Shown here piece after piece: positions 1 through 9,149 of a stretch of 64,000 nt of DNA. The notes below the pieces were generated by a model. It saw nothing but the letters and a program-made list of their open reading frames with translations, was not told where the DNA came from and made no database searches. The first letter of the stretch is position 1. The number at the start of each line of letters is the position of its first letter. The translations under genes were made by a program, and so were the position numbers. The stretch covers positions 272,370 to 336,369 of the forward strand of contig JAGPFA010000001.1 of NCBI GenBank assembly GCA_018056765.1, in the 5' to 3' direction. This stretch comes from Syntrophaceae bacterium. Lineage in GTDB: Bacteria; Desulfobacterota; Syntrophia; Syntrophales; Smithellaceae.

Positions 1-2
1 TC

Positions 3-731
3 GGCACAATCGATCAGGTTCCCGTCACCACTTCGCTGGGCTGCCCTTACAGATGCAGTTATTGCGTATCGCATCTTTTGCAAAGAAAGTTTTTAAGACG
101 TAACCCGATTAAGGTGGCCGATGAAATAGAATACTGGCACAGGCGTTTCGGAGTGACTGATTTCAGCTTTTATGACGACGCTCTCCTGGTCGATGCACAA
201 AACATGATTCTACCCCTGCTGTCCGAAATCAAAAAGCGGAGGTTATCATGCCGTTTTCATTGTCCCAACGGCCTTCACTTAAGGGAGATCGACGACCATC
301 TGAGCAGAATTCTCTATGAATCCGGTTTCAAGACCATCCGCTTCGGCTTTGAAACAGCTGACTTCCGTCTGCAGAAAGAAACAGGAGGGAAAGTGCTGAA
401 TGAAGAGCTGATGCGTGCGGTGGCGGCACTAAAAAAAGCGGGTTATGGAACCGAGGATATCGGTGTTTACCTGCTGTGCGGAATTCCCGGACAAAAAACG
501 GCGGATGTTTCGCAAACTATTGATTTCGTGCTGGAATGCGGAGCAAAACCCGTCTTGACGGAATATTCGCCGATTCCCGGAACAAAAATGTGGGATGAGG
601 CATTGGCCTGTTCGCCATTTGACATTCGCCATGAACCTCTATATCATAATAATTCTCTTTTGAGCTGCCAAAACGATGACTTCACTTACGAGGCTTACAA
701 AAACCTCAAGGCCAGGCTCAAAGCGATTTAA
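3..731 (+). CDS. Radical SAM protein, 5' end cut by window
   Basis: The frame is open from the window edge. The codons for a CxxxCxxC cluster motif (C-P-Y-R-C-S-Y-C) lie at 42-65, so the first in-frame TTG at 78 is not the start and the gene begins upstream of the window. The motif binds the [4Fe-4S] cluster that cleaves S-adenosylmethionine. Downstream segments such as FGFETAD and LLCGIPGQ look like the later strands of the radical SAM barrel. The overall style resembles B12-binding-domain radical SAM enzymes, whose cobalamin domain would lie upstream, out of view. Substrate unknown. A small membrane protein follows after 22 bases. Confidence 0.85.
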   Translation, partial: GTIDQVPVTTSLGCPYRCSYCVSHLLQRKFLRRNPIKVADEIEYWHRRFGVTDFSFYDDALLVDAQNMILPLLSEIKKRRLSCRFHCPNGLHLREIDDHLSRILYESGFKTIRFGFETADFRLQKETGGKVLNEELMRAVAALKKAGYGTEDIGVYLLCGIPGQKTADVSQTIDFVLECGAKPVLTEYSPIPGTKMWDEALACSPFDIRHEPLYHNNSLLSCQNDDFTYEAYKNLKARLKAI

Positions 732-753
732 TAATCAGGAATAAGAGTCCAGG

Positions 754-987
754 ATGATTACCATAATTAAAGCCATCGCCGTTCTTTTGCTGTCTGTATT
801 TTTCTTAGTCATCGGCGTCAATCTTCTGATCGGATCATTCAAACTGACAAATCCCATGGAATTTGTCATGATATTATTTTCCGCAAGCTTTATCATACTT
901 TTTTGCCTGGTCGGCATTCTCTATGCATTTTTTCGTTTTTTTCCGAAAAAGTCACAAAGTGAGGTTGATCATGCGGATTACAAATAA
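754..987 (+). CDS. Small two-helix membrane protein, unknown function
   Basis: A 77-residue protein I cannot assign to a family. Two hydrophobic segments are clear (about residues 4-28 and 37-63), followed by a short basic, polar tail. It starts at ATG 754 with a modest purine-rich leader (AGTCCAGG). Its 3' end overlaps the start of the M16 protease by 17 bases in another frame, which suggests translational coupling and a membrane role alongside the exported peptidases. It could also be a simple inner-membrane accessory with no link to them. Confidence 0.6.
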   Translation: MITIIKAIAVLLLSVFFLVIGVNLLIGSFKLTNPMEFVMILFSASFIILFCLVGILYAFFRFFPKKSQSEVDHADYK

Positions 988-2500
988 GCTGATCCCGGTT
1001 CTGGCGATACTTCTTTTATCCTTATGGCTGACTCCCGCGCGTGCGGCAGATCTGGAAAAACGTGTGGTCAAGGCCCGGCTGGACAATGGGCTGACCGTCC
1101 TGATGCTTGAGCGGAAATTCAGCCCGACCGTGTCTTTGTATATCCGTTACCGCGTCGGTGCTGTGGATGAGACAAAAGGTCAAACCGGAGCCGCCCATTT
1201 TCTGGAACATATGATGTTCAAAGGTACAACAACAATCGGGACAAAAGATTTTCAAAAAGAAAAGAAAATTTTGGCGCTTATCGCGGAGACCGGCACCGCG
1301 CTTGACCACGAAAAAATAAAAGCAGATAAAGCAGACCGGGACAAAATTGAGAAGCTTGCCGCAAAACTGAAAATGCTTCAACAAGAGCATCGCCTTTATT
1401 ACTCATCAAATGAAATAGACCGTCTTTATACTGAAAACGGCGCCTCCGGTATGAATGCGTCCACCGGGCAGGATATCACCAGTTACTATGTTGACCTGCC
1501 CGCCAATAAGATTGAGCTTTGGGCACGCATCGAGTCGGACCGTCTGATGAATCCGGTTTTCCGCGAGTTCTACACGGAACGGGATGTGGTTATGGAAGAG
1601 AAAAGGCAAAGAACCCAAACCAGCCCGGATGGCAAGCTCTATGAGGCATTCATGAACGAGGCCTACAAAGTCCACCCCTACGGCATACCTGTTTTAGGAA
1701 CTATCGAAGACATCGCCTACATGAACCAGGATGCGCTTCGGCAGATCCATGAAAAATATCTGAATCCCCAAAACATTGTCATCGCCGTAGTCGGCGACAT
1801 CGATACCGTTACAACGCTTAAACTTATCGACAGATACTTTGGGCAACTACCCAAAAAGCAGGTGACGACTCCGGAAATAACTCCGGAACCGCCGCAAAAG
1901 GAAGAACGAATGATCGAAGTTGAATTTGACGCCAATCCCTCACTGATTATCGGTTATCACAAACCTGCGCCGCCGGCCTTCGATGATTACGTCTTTGATG
2001 TACTGGAAACAATCCTGACAAACGGCCGCACCAGCCGTTTGTATTCCAGTCTTGTCGTCACCCGACAGCTTGCCGACTCAATCATGGCCTACAACGGTAT
2101 TCCGGCGTCACGCTACCCGAACCTGTTTGCAATTTCTGCCGCCCCGCGTCACCCCCATTCCTGCGACGAACTCCTGCAGAGCATATATGATGAAATCGAA
2201 AATCTGAAGATAAAACAGATCCCCGACGAGGAATTAGCCAAGGCCAAAAACCAGATAAAAATGAGTTACCTGAAAAGCCTCGATTCCAATTCCACGCTTG
2301 CCTCGCTGCTCTCCTATTTCGAACTACTCATGGGTGATTACCGATACTTTTCGGGCTATACACAACAAATCGACAAGGTAAGTGCCTCTGATCTTCAGCA
2401 GGCGGCAATCAGATATCTGACAGACAAGAACCGCACCGTGGCCGTTTTGAAGAAAAAAGCGGCGCCGACAAATGCCCCGGTGATTGAAAATGAGAATTAA
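971..2500 (+). CDS. M16 family zinc peptidase, catalytic subunit
   Basis: A 509-residue exported peptidase of the pitrilysin/processing-peptidase family. The start chosen is ATG 971, which has a purine-rich leader (AAGTGAGG) and opens directly into a signal peptide ending near ARAAD; an ATG 48 bases upstream would bury that signal. The inverted zinc motif HxxEH is intact (HFLEH) about 70 residues in, and the third ligand is likely in the later ERDVVMEE segment. A charged Lys/Asp-rich insertion follows the motif. The second M16 half-domain is present. The next gene is a second M16 protein without the motif, so the pair probably forms a heterodimer in the periplasm, as known for two-gene bacterial M16 systems. 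Confidence 0.9.
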   Translation: MRITNKLIPVLAILLLSLWLTPARAADLEKRVVKARLDNGLTVLMLERKFSPTVSLYIRYRVGAVDETKGQTGAAHFLEHMMFKGTTTIGTKDFQKEKKILALIAETGTALDHEKIKADKADRDKIEKLAAKLKMLQQEHRLYYSSNEIDRLYTENGASGMNASTGQDITSYYVDLPANKIELWARIESDRLMNPVFREFYTERDVVMEEKRQRTQTSPDGKLYEAFMNEAYKVHPYGIPVLGTIEDIAYMNQDALRQIHEKYLNPQNIVIAVVGDIDTVTTLKLIDRYFGQLPKKQVTTPEITPEPPQKEERMIEVEFDANPSLIIGYHKPAPPAFDDYVFDVLETILTNGRTSRLYSSLVVTRQLADSIMAYNGIPASRYPNLFAISAAPRHPHSCDELLQSIYDEIENLKIKQIPDEELAKAKNQIKMSYLKSLDSNSTLASLLSYFELLMGDYRYFSGYTQQIDKVSASDLQQAAIRYLTDKNRTVAVLKKKAAPTNAPVIENEN

Positions 2501-3932
2501 AACCTTCTCTAATTTGTTAATCGCCCTGCCGTTGATCTTTTTGTGTGCTTTATTACCTGCGTCGGCACAAGCACGTGAAGTTCCTGTACCGCCTGACAAA
2601 ATCAAATATCCCCCTCTTGAATTCAACTTGCCACAGGCCGAAAGGATCGCACTGCCCAACGGCATGGTCTTATTTTACATACCCGATCATGAACTGCCGC
2701 TGGTTTCCGTATCCATCATCATGAGAGCCGGTTCAGTATATGACCCGCCGGGTAAGGAGGGACTGGCCGGGCTCACCGCATATTTGTTAAGAACAGGTGG
2801 GACGACGGACATAAACAGTGATGACTTGGACCGGCGTCTCGATTATCTGGCCGTTTCTCCCTCTTTTTCCGCCTCCTCGGACAGTGCGTCTGTTGATTTT
2901 TCTTTTCTCAAATCAGATATGGATGAGTGCCTGTCATTGCTGGCGGAAATGATGTTCAAACCTGCTTTTGAAGAAAGAAAAGTTCAACTTGCCCTTTCAC
3001 AGAAGCTCGAAGATTTAAGACGCATCGGAGACAATCCGCAACGCCTGGCCTTCCGGGAATTTTACCGCCTCCTCTATCCCGATGATCCGCGCGGCCGTTA
3101 CTCCACACCTGACTCCGTCAAAAATATCTCTCCTACAGACTTGAGCGCCTTTCATAGCGCATACTATTTCCCTGCCAACATGCTTGTGGCTGTCTCGGGC
3201 GACCTTTCCCGTGAAGAAGCAATCGACGCAATTAAAAAGTATTTCGGCAACAATAAAACCGCACTCGGGCCCGTCCCCCCCGCACCGCCGCCTGCAAAAT
3301 TGGCCACCGGAGTATTTTTTATCAATAAAACTCTCACTCAGGCCACATTTGTCAACGGCGAACTTGCTCCTGATCAAAATGACTCTGATTTCTATGCTTT
3401 TTCCATTTTAGATTTCATCATCGGCAGCGGGGGATTCCCTTCCCGGATTTTCAGCGCCGTACGTAATAATGAAGGGCTGGCCTACAGTGCCGGCAGTTTT
3501 TACAGTGCCAGTTACGGTTATGGTATTTTCGGCACCTACGCTGTCACCAAAACAGCATCGACTTTCCGTGCCGTCACTTTGATCAATGATATCCTGCACG
3601 ATGCGGCTTCAGGCTCGATCACTCACGATGAACTCCAATGGGCGAAAAACTCCATTCTCAATGCTTTTATTTTTTCTTTTGAAACTCCTCACGGGATCGC
3701 CGTCCGGCAGATGGCCATCGAGTTTGAAAAACTTCCTGCCGATTATCTCATCAGTTACCGTAAAAACATTGAAAAAGTGACACTGGCCGATTTAAAGCAT
3801 GTTGCCCGAAAGTATCTGAATAAAGATAAAAGATTGACGCTGATTCTCGGTGACACCAAAAAATTCGGGACCATGCCCGAAGGTTGGGGAGAACCTGTTT
3901 TTATCGAGAAATTATCAGAGGATGAAAATTGA
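2490..3932 (+). CDS. M16 family peptidase-like protein, non-catalytic partner
   Basis: A 480-residue M16 homologue with a signal peptide ending near ASAQA. Where HxxEH should sit the sequence reads GLTAYLL, so no zinc site is visible. Such subunits usually pair with a catalytic M16 protein and help hold the substrate. The start overlaps the end of the catalytic gene by 11 bases. I take ATG 2490 over TTG 2484. The late motif with GLAYS is typical of the family's C-terminal half, where Arg/Tyr contacts are made in known homologues. It ends in a TGATG junction with the M20 gene, so the three peptidase genes look like one operon. Confidence 0.88.
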   Translation: MRIKTFSNLLIALPLIFLCALLPASAQAREVPVPPDKIKYPPLEFNLPQAERIALPNGMVLFYIPDHELPLVSVSIIMRAGSVYDPPGKEGLAGLTAYLLRTGGTTDINSDDLDRRLDYLAVSPSFSASSDSASVDFSFLKSDMDECLSLLAEMMFKPAFEERKVQLALSQKLEDLRRIGDNPQRLAFREFYRLLYPDDPRGRYSTPDSVKNISPTDLSAFHSAYYFPANMLVAVSGDLSREEAIDAIKKYFGNNKTALGPVPPAPPPAKLATGVFFINKTLTQATFVNGELAPDQNDSDFYAFSILDFIIGSGGFPSRIFSAVRNNEGLAYSAGSFYSASYGYGIFGTYAVTKTASTFRAVTLINDILHDAASGSITHDELQWAKNSILNAFIFSFETPHGIAVRQMAIEFEKLPADYLISYRKNIEKVTLADLKHVARKYLNKDKRLTLILGDTKKFGTMPEGWGEPVFIEKLSEDEN

Positions 3933-5167
3933 TGAACGACACCTTTCAAAGACTTGTACAGAGAATAGACTCCTACCGCGACGCCATGATTGAAATGCAA
4001 AAAGAACTGACGGCTATTCCTGCCGTCGGGCCGGCCAATGACGGCGACGGAGAGATGCCGAAGGCCAGGGCGTTGAAAAATCTGCTGATGCAACTGGGGT
4101 TTTCTTCTTTCAGACATTTTGATGCGCCGGATGAAACTGTAACAGGCGGTCTACGTCCAAATTTTCTGACTTCCCTTGCAGGGAATGATCAGTTCCGCCG
4201 CTTCTGGATCATTACTCATCTTGATATTGTGCCGCCCGGTGAGATCAAGCTCTGGAGTGCCGATCCATACCAGGCGTATGTGAAAAACAACCGAATTTAC
4301 GGGCGCGGCACGGAAGACAACCAGCAGGATATGGTGGCATCGATTTTTGCCGCCAGGGCGTTTATTGATGAAGGAATTACCCCGGCACACCCCGTAAACC
4401 TTTTCTTTGTCGCGGACGAGGAAACTTCAGGCGCAAAAGGCCTCTACCACGTGCTGGATTTACCGGAAAAAATCTTCCATGCCAATGATCTGATTGTGGT
4501 CCCGGATTCGGGAAATGCCGAAGGATCGCTCATTGAAATTGCAGAAAAAGGCATCCTCTGGCTGGGTTTTAAAACAACAGGGAAACAATGTCACGGCAGC
4601 AAGCCCCAACTGGGTATCAACGCGTTTTCTGCCGCCTCCCATCTGGTCACCAGGCTGGCAAAACTGCGTGAAATTTTCAGCGCCTCCGACCCGCTTTTTG
4701 ATCCACCGCAAAGCACATTCGAGCCCACCAAAAAAGAAGCTAATGTAGGCAATATCAATACCATTCCCGGTGAAGACATATTTTACATGGATTGCCGGAT
4801 CCTCCCCCGCTACACACTGACCGAAGTGATGGCTGTAATCGAAGAAATAACAAAAGATGTGGAAAACCAATTTTCCGTCAAGATCGAAATCTCGCACCAT
4901 CAGTATGTTGAACCTGCTTCTCCCACTCCTTCAGATGCTCCTGTAGTTATTGCTCTGCAACACGCAATTGAAAAGGTCTATGGTCTGAAGGCCTTTGCCG
5001 GCGGTGTGGGTGCCGGAACAGTCGCCGCGTATCTGCGCAAAAGAGGCTATCCGGTCGCCGTCTGGTCGAAAACAGAGATGAACGCCCATCAGCCGGATGA
5101 AAACTGCCTGATTGACAATATGCTGGGCAATGCGAAAGTATTCGCCTGCCTGTTTTTACATGGATAA
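3932..5167 (+). CDS. M20 family metallopeptidase (ArgE/DapE/CPG2-like)
   Basis: A 411-residue di-zinc amidohydrolase. The metal and catalytic positions typical of M20 can be read in order: a His in THLDIVP with its catalytic Asp, an Asp in GRGTEDNQQD, the Glu pair in ADEETSG, an Asp in VPDSGN, and a C-terminal His in NAHQPDEN. A dimerisation domain lies between. No signal peptide is seen, so it should be cytoplasmic. It probably finishes degradation of peptides or acylated amino acids. The start ATG 3932 shares a base with the TGA of the preceding M16 gene. Exact substrate (dipeptide, acyl-ornithine or succinyl-DAP) cannot be told from the sequence. Confidence 0.88.
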   Translation: MNDTFQRLVQRIDSYRDAMIEMQKELTAIPAVGPANDGDGEMPKARALKNLLMQLGFSSFRHFDAPDETVTGGLRPNFLTSLAGNDQFRRFWIITHLDIVPPGEIKLWSADPYQAYVKNNRIYGRGTEDNQQDMVASIFAARAFIDEGITPAHPVNLFFVADEETSGAKGLYHVLDLPEKIFHANDLIVVPDSGNAEGSLIEIAEKGILWLGFKTTGKQCHGSKPQLGINAFSAASHLVTRLAKLREIFSASDPLFDPPQSTFEPTKKEANVGNINTIPGEDIFYMDCRILPRYTLTEVMAVIEEITKDVENQFSVKIEISHHQYVEPASPTPSDAPVVIALQHAIEKVYGLKAFAGGVGAGTVAAYLRKRGYPVAVWSKTEMNAHQPDENCLIDNMLGNAKVFACLFLHG

Positions 5168-5296
5168 TTGATATTGCAATCGGCACGTCCAAGTGCTAGA
5201 AAAACCGACTGTTGACCGAAGCGAGGCTTTGCCCGTTGCACAGCTTCGAAACCAGTTTAAATTTGGCCAGATCAACATCTCCAGGCGGACATTTTT

Positions 5297-6292
5297 TTGA
5301 GTAAGCCGGTTCAAAATTCACGTTCGGAAAAGGTTTCATTTGCCGACCAGAATTTATTGAAATATCTGTGCGGTGAGCATGACAGGAATATCAGGCTGAT
5401 TGAAAAGCTTGAGCCGGTCAAGATAAAACCGTGGGGTGATCACCTCACCTTGACGGGTGAGGAAGCGGCCGTTGCCAAAGCTTTAAGTTTGGTTACTCAG
5501 TTGTATTCGATTATGGAAAAGGGATGGCAAATGCATATCTCCGATATCGAATACGCCCACCGGATTCTCAGCGAAGACATCAACTATGATCTGGCGCGGA
5601 TTTTCATGGACACGGTTTTCATCTCTTCCAAAAAAAGGATGATTACCCCTAAGAGCATCGTGCAACGCCACTATATCGATGCCATGCGGCATGCCGACAT
5701 GGTTATGGCCATCGGGCCGGCCGGAACGGGAAAAACCTATCTGGCCATGGCGATGGCCGTTTCCGCCCTGCTGGAGAAGAAAGTCCAGCGAATTATCCTG
5801 ACCAGACCGGCGGTGGAAGCAGGCGAACGCCTCGGCTTCCTGCCTGGGGACCTGGCCGAGAAGGTAAACCCATATTTGCGCCCCTTGTATGATGCTCTTT
5901 ATGACATGGTGGATATGGAAAAAGCCGCCTCACTGATCAATAAGGGACTGATCGAAGTAGCACCTCTGGCTTTTATGCGTGGCCGGACGCTCAATGATTC
6001 ATTCATCATTCTTGACGAAGCTCAGAACACAACTCCGGAACAGATGAAAATGTTTCTGACCCGCCTTGGATTCAATTCCAAAGCCGTGGTTACGGGAGAC
6101 ATCACGCAAATCGATCTTCCGACGGACAAATCATCAGGACTTGTGCAGGCAAGCAGGATCCTCAAGAAAATAAGCTCGGTGCGGATCGTCAATTTTTCGC
6201 AGTTGGATGTCGTGCGTCACCCTCTGGTCGCTGAGATTATCAGTGCCTATGCCGACTGGGACTCCGAAAATAAAACGGAAAAAAAGAAATGA
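5297..6292 (+). CDS. phoH: PhoH family ATPase (YbeZ-like)
   Basis: A 331-residue PhoH-type P-loop protein. Walker A is GPAGTGKT and Walker B is FIILDEAQN, followed by the family's TPEQMKMFLTRLG segment. The N-terminal region looks like the small KH-like domain seen in YbeZ relatives. It acts in the cytoplasm with YbeY in rRNA and RNA metabolism. The start is TTG 5297 with AGGCGG upstream; no ATG occurs in frame until about residue 72, too late to keep the domain. A 129-base gap separates it from the M20 gene, so a promoter may lie there. It overlaps pgpH by 4 bases (ATGA), and ybeY follows, matching the common phoH-pgpH-ybeY order. Confidence 0.93.
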   Translation: MSKPVQNSRSEKVSFADQNLLKYLCGEHDRNIRLIEKLEPVKIKPWGDHLTLTGEEAAVAKALSLVTQLYSIMEKGWQMHISDIEYAHRILSEDINYDLARIFMDTVFISSKKRMITPKSIVQRHYIDAMRHADMVMAIGPAGTGKTYLAMAMAVSALLEKKVQRIILTRPAVEAGERLGFLPGDLAEKVNPYLRPLYDALYDMVDMEKAASLINKGLIEVAPLAFMRGRTLNDSFIILDEAQNTTPEQMKMFLTRLGFNSKAVVTGDITQIDLPTDKSSGLVQASRILKKISSVRIVNFSQLDVVRHPLVAEIISAYADWDSENKTEKKK

Positions 6293-8607
6293 ACATTTTG
6301 CAAAAAATAAAAGATAAATTTTCCCCACGATGGAAAGAAGCGTCGGATAAAATCAGTGACTTCTTCAATTTTTTGAAAAATATTACTTTTCAGCGCTGGG
6401 CTATTGCTATTTTTCTTTGTGTGGGACTGACCTTCATTCTCGCTCCCCGTATTTACAAAACCTCTCCGGAATACCGTCACGGCATGATTGCCCCGGAAAA
6501 CATCAAAGCTGATCGCGATTTCCTGGTTGAAGACGCAAACTCCACACAGCAAAAAAGGGCGGAGGCGATGGCAGAAGTGCGTGCTGTTTATGATTTCGAC
6601 GCAGAAATGCCCATAACCATCAGCGCAAAACTCAATGAAGCGTTTTCCGACCTGGGCGCAAACCGGGGCACAGAGATCGGAATCGCGCTTTTGGAAAAGT
6701 CACTGGGCGTCGCCCTTTCGCCTCAGGAGGCAGCATTCCTTACCCTGGGTCATTATAAAACAGACCTGCCCGAAAAGCTCTCCCGTGTGCTTTTTTCCTT
6801 TTATGGAGACAAGCTGATCACGCAGGTAATCTTTCAGCCCAATGAGCATCACAGAGGAATTACCATCGTCAACGGGATTACCCGTGCAGAAGAAACTCTC
6901 AAGGACGTTTCTTCCGTCATCCAGCTCAAAGACAGGGGGGTGGACCGGCTCCTGGAAAAGCAAATCGCTGCTGTTTTCAAAAACGATTCTTCCGATACCA
7001 GAAAGTTTGCCTTTTCGCTCCTGAGAAAGCTTCTTGAGCCTAACCTGACGACGAACCAGCAGGAAACGGAAAAGAGGAAAATGTCTGCCGCCGAGGAAGT
7101 CAAACCGGTTTATTTTCAAGTGCAAAAAAATGAGATGATCGTCCGGGAAGGGGAAAAAATAGGCTACCCGGAGCTGGCCAAGCTCAACGCTTTTCATAAA
7201 ACGAAGGCGGAAAATCAAATGTCCGCCATGATGATCACCGCCGGGATTTTCCTGACGACTCTGTTTTTGACTTTGCTCCTTTACTTTTGGAGAACACGAA
7301 ACTGGCTGAAAACCCCCGCCCGGTCCAACGCAGATTTTTTAGTTTTTGCCCTTGTTGCTCTGTTGCAGATATTCCTGATTAAGGCGGGGATGTTCATCGC
7401 AACCGCAGTAAATCAGGCTTTCCCCTTTATTCCCACCGACGCCTGTTATTATGCAGTGCCCTTTGCCTGCGGAGCCATGATTATGGCTGTGCTCATTAAC
7501 CGCAACCTGGCCATGATTATGAGCATTTTTATCGCCTTTCTCAACAGTCTTCTGTTTGATGAAAATATCGTCTATCCTCTTTTCGGTTTTCTCGGTTCCG
7601 TAGCGGCTTCGTATCATATTGTAAAAAGTCATCAGCGCTCCATGTTTTTGAAAGTCGGCCTTTTTCTGAGTCTGATCAATATGGGAGCCATCGTCTCCCT
7701 GAACCTTCTGGCAGGGCAGCTTTTCGACGACCTCGTCATCAGACTGGCTATGGGTATTTTAGGGGGCGTTGTCACCGGCGTACTTGTGGCCGGTATCACT
7801 CCGGTTTTTGAAAGTGTTTTCGGATTTATCACCGATATCAAATTGCTTGAGCTGGCCAATCTCAATCAACCCCTTTTTCAACGCATGATTATCGAGGCGC
7901 CGGGAACATACCATCACAGTATCGTCGTGGCTTCACTGGTGGAATCAGCGGCCGAAGCTATCGGCGCTAACGCGCTCCTGGCCAAGGTCAGCGCTTATTA
8001 CCACGATATCGGCAAACTGGCCAAACCTCACTATTTCATAGAAAATCAGTTGGGCTATGAAAACCGCCATGACAAGCTCTCACCGAAGATGAGCTCACTG
8101 GTCATTATTTCCCACGTCAAAGAGGGCTGTGAGCTGGCAGCTAAGGTAAAGCTTGGCCGTCCGATCATCAACATCATCCGCGAGCATCACGGAACGAGTC
8201 TGGTGAGCTATTTTTATGATAAGGCTAAAAAAGATAAAGACGAATCGATACGTTCACTGACAGAAAACGATTTCCGTTATCCCGGGCCAAAGCCTCAAAC
8301 CAGAGAAGCGGGTCTTGTCATGCTTGGCGACATCATTGAAGCCTCCTCGCGCTCCCTGACCAACCCCACACCGGCACGAATCAAATCACTGGTACGTGAG
8401 CGCATCGAACGTGTCTATATGGACGGACAGCTCGACGATTGCGAATTAACCCTTAAGAACCTCAACACAATCGCGGATACCTTTACACGAATACTGACCG
8501 GCATTTTCCATCACCGTGTAGAATACCCGGAAACGATGGCAAAAGACACCAACGGCAAAAAAGAATCAAATGAAAATTCTCATCGCAAATCAGCAGAAGT
8601 TAATTAA
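6289..8607 (+). CDS. pgpH: 7TM-HD domain protein, c-di-AMP phosphodiesterase (PgpH/YqfF-like)
   Basis: A 772-residue membrane protein. Layout: one N-terminal membrane helix (about 35-55), a large extracytoplasmic 7TMR-HDED domain, a block of seven hydrophobic segments (about 315-520), then a cytoplasmic HD domain. The HD signature HDIGK is present with flanking His residues (YHHSIVVASLVE, IIREHHG). In Firmicutes this family hydrolyses c-di-AMP to pApA; whether this organism makes c-di-AMP is not shown here. It lies between phoH and ybeY, overlapping each (4 and 38 bases), so it is very likely co-translated with them. Confidence 0.92.
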   Translation: MNILQKIKDKFSPRWKEASDKISDFFNFLKNITFQRWAIAIFLCVGLTFILAPRIYKTSPEYRHGMIAPENIKADRDFLVEDANSTQQKRAEAMAEVRAVYDFDAEMPITISAKLNEAFSDLGANRGTEIGIALLEKSLGVALSPQEAAFLTLGHYKTDLPEKLSRVLFSFYGDKLITQVIFQPNEHHRGITIVNGITRAEETLKDVSSVIQLKDRGVDRLLEKQIAAVFKNDSSDTRKFAFSLLRKLLEPNLTTNQQETEKRKMSAAEEVKPVYFQVQKNEMIVREGEKIGYPELAKLNAFHKTKAENQMSAMMITAGIFLTTLFLTLLLYFWRTRNWLKTPARSNADFLVFALVALLQIFLIKAGMFIATAVNQAFPFIPTDACYYAVPFACGAMIMAVLINRNLAMIMSIFIAFLNSLLFDENIVYPLFGFLGSVAASYHIVKSHQRSMFLKVGLFLSLINMGAIVSLNLLAGQLFDDLVIRLAMGILGGVVTGVLVAGITPVFESVFGFITDIKLLELANLNQPLFQRMIIEAPGTYHHSIVVASLVESAAEAIGANALLAKVSAYYHDIGKLAKPHYFIENQLGYENRHDKLSPKMSSLVIISHVKEGCELAAKVKLGRPIINIIREHHGTSLVSYFYDKAKKDKDESIRSLTENDFRYPGPKPQTREAGLVMLGDIIEASSRSLTNPTPARIKSLVRERIERVYMDGQLDDCELTLKNLNTIADTFTRILTGIFHHRVEYPETMAKDTNGKKESNENSHRKSAEVN

Positions 8608-9016
8608 GATTGACCGCCGCAAAATCCGCCAGACAATGATCCGGCTGATGAAAGCGACCGACTGCGCCAGCGCGGAAATCAGCATCACTTTCGTCGATGA
8701 CGCGGCAATCCGGATTCTCAACAGAGAATACCTCAAGCGTGACAAGCCTACCAATGTTCTGTCTTTTTCCCTGCAGGAAGGAGAATACGGCGGCATAAAT
8801 GCCGGACTACTGGGGGATATTATCATCTCGGCCGAGACGGCTCTCCGGGACGCACTGCGGGGTGGTCTGACCTTCGAAGAGGAAATTATTTTCCTGCTGA
8901 TTCACGGCTTTCTGCATCTGACCGGGTACAATCACGAAAACACATCGCGGGCAAATGCATCCAGAATGAGACAAAAAGAAAAAGAACTTTTCCGACTTTT
9001 GGCTGTCAATGACTGA
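8570..9016 (+). CDS. ybeY: Endoribonuclease YbeY (rRNA maturation factor)
   Basis: A 148-residue single-strand endoribonuclease that helps process 16S rRNA ends and control ribosome quality. The three-His zinc site is present as HGFLHLTGYNH; the usual Asp before the last His is Asn here. The upstream PTNVLSF block is also typical. Length is normal. The start ATG 8570 lies 38 bases inside pgpH in another frame. It ends the plus-strand cluster. No clear intrinsic terminator follows, only an imperfect hairpin at 9051-9089 before the convergent transglycosylase gene. Confidence 0.95.
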   Translation: MKILIANQQKLIKIDRRKIRQTMIRLMKATDCASAEISITFVDDAAIRILNREYLKRDKPTNVLSFSLQEGEYGGINAGLLGDIIISAETALRDALRGGLTFEEEIIFLLIHGFLHLTGYNHENTSRANASRMRQKEKELFRLLAVND

Positions 9017-9050
9017 ACGTCATCGACGAAAATAATTATCAAATCATGAA

Positions 9051-9089
9051 GGAAGTTTGGGAGAGATATTTATCTTCCGTCTAACTTCC
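9051..9089. repeat. Inverted repeat between convergent genes
   Basis: GGAAGTT at 9051-9057 pairs with AACTTCC at 9083-9089, and the inside can extend the stem imperfectly (AGAT/ATCT). It lies between ybeY and the convergent transglycosylase gene, where a two-way transcription stop would be useful. There is no T-run on either side, so it is not a standard intrinsic terminator. Confidence 0.35.
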
Positions 9090-9149
9090 ACATCATCCCG
9101 TAATTAACAAGTTTGCCCAAAACAAAGCTGCGCCTGGTGGAGCGGGTAG

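Noticed and set aside
5217-5248. CGAAGC/GCTTCG inverted repeat before phoH
   Set aside because: Only six pairs with a 20-base loop and no T-run; not enough to call a terminator or riboswitch.
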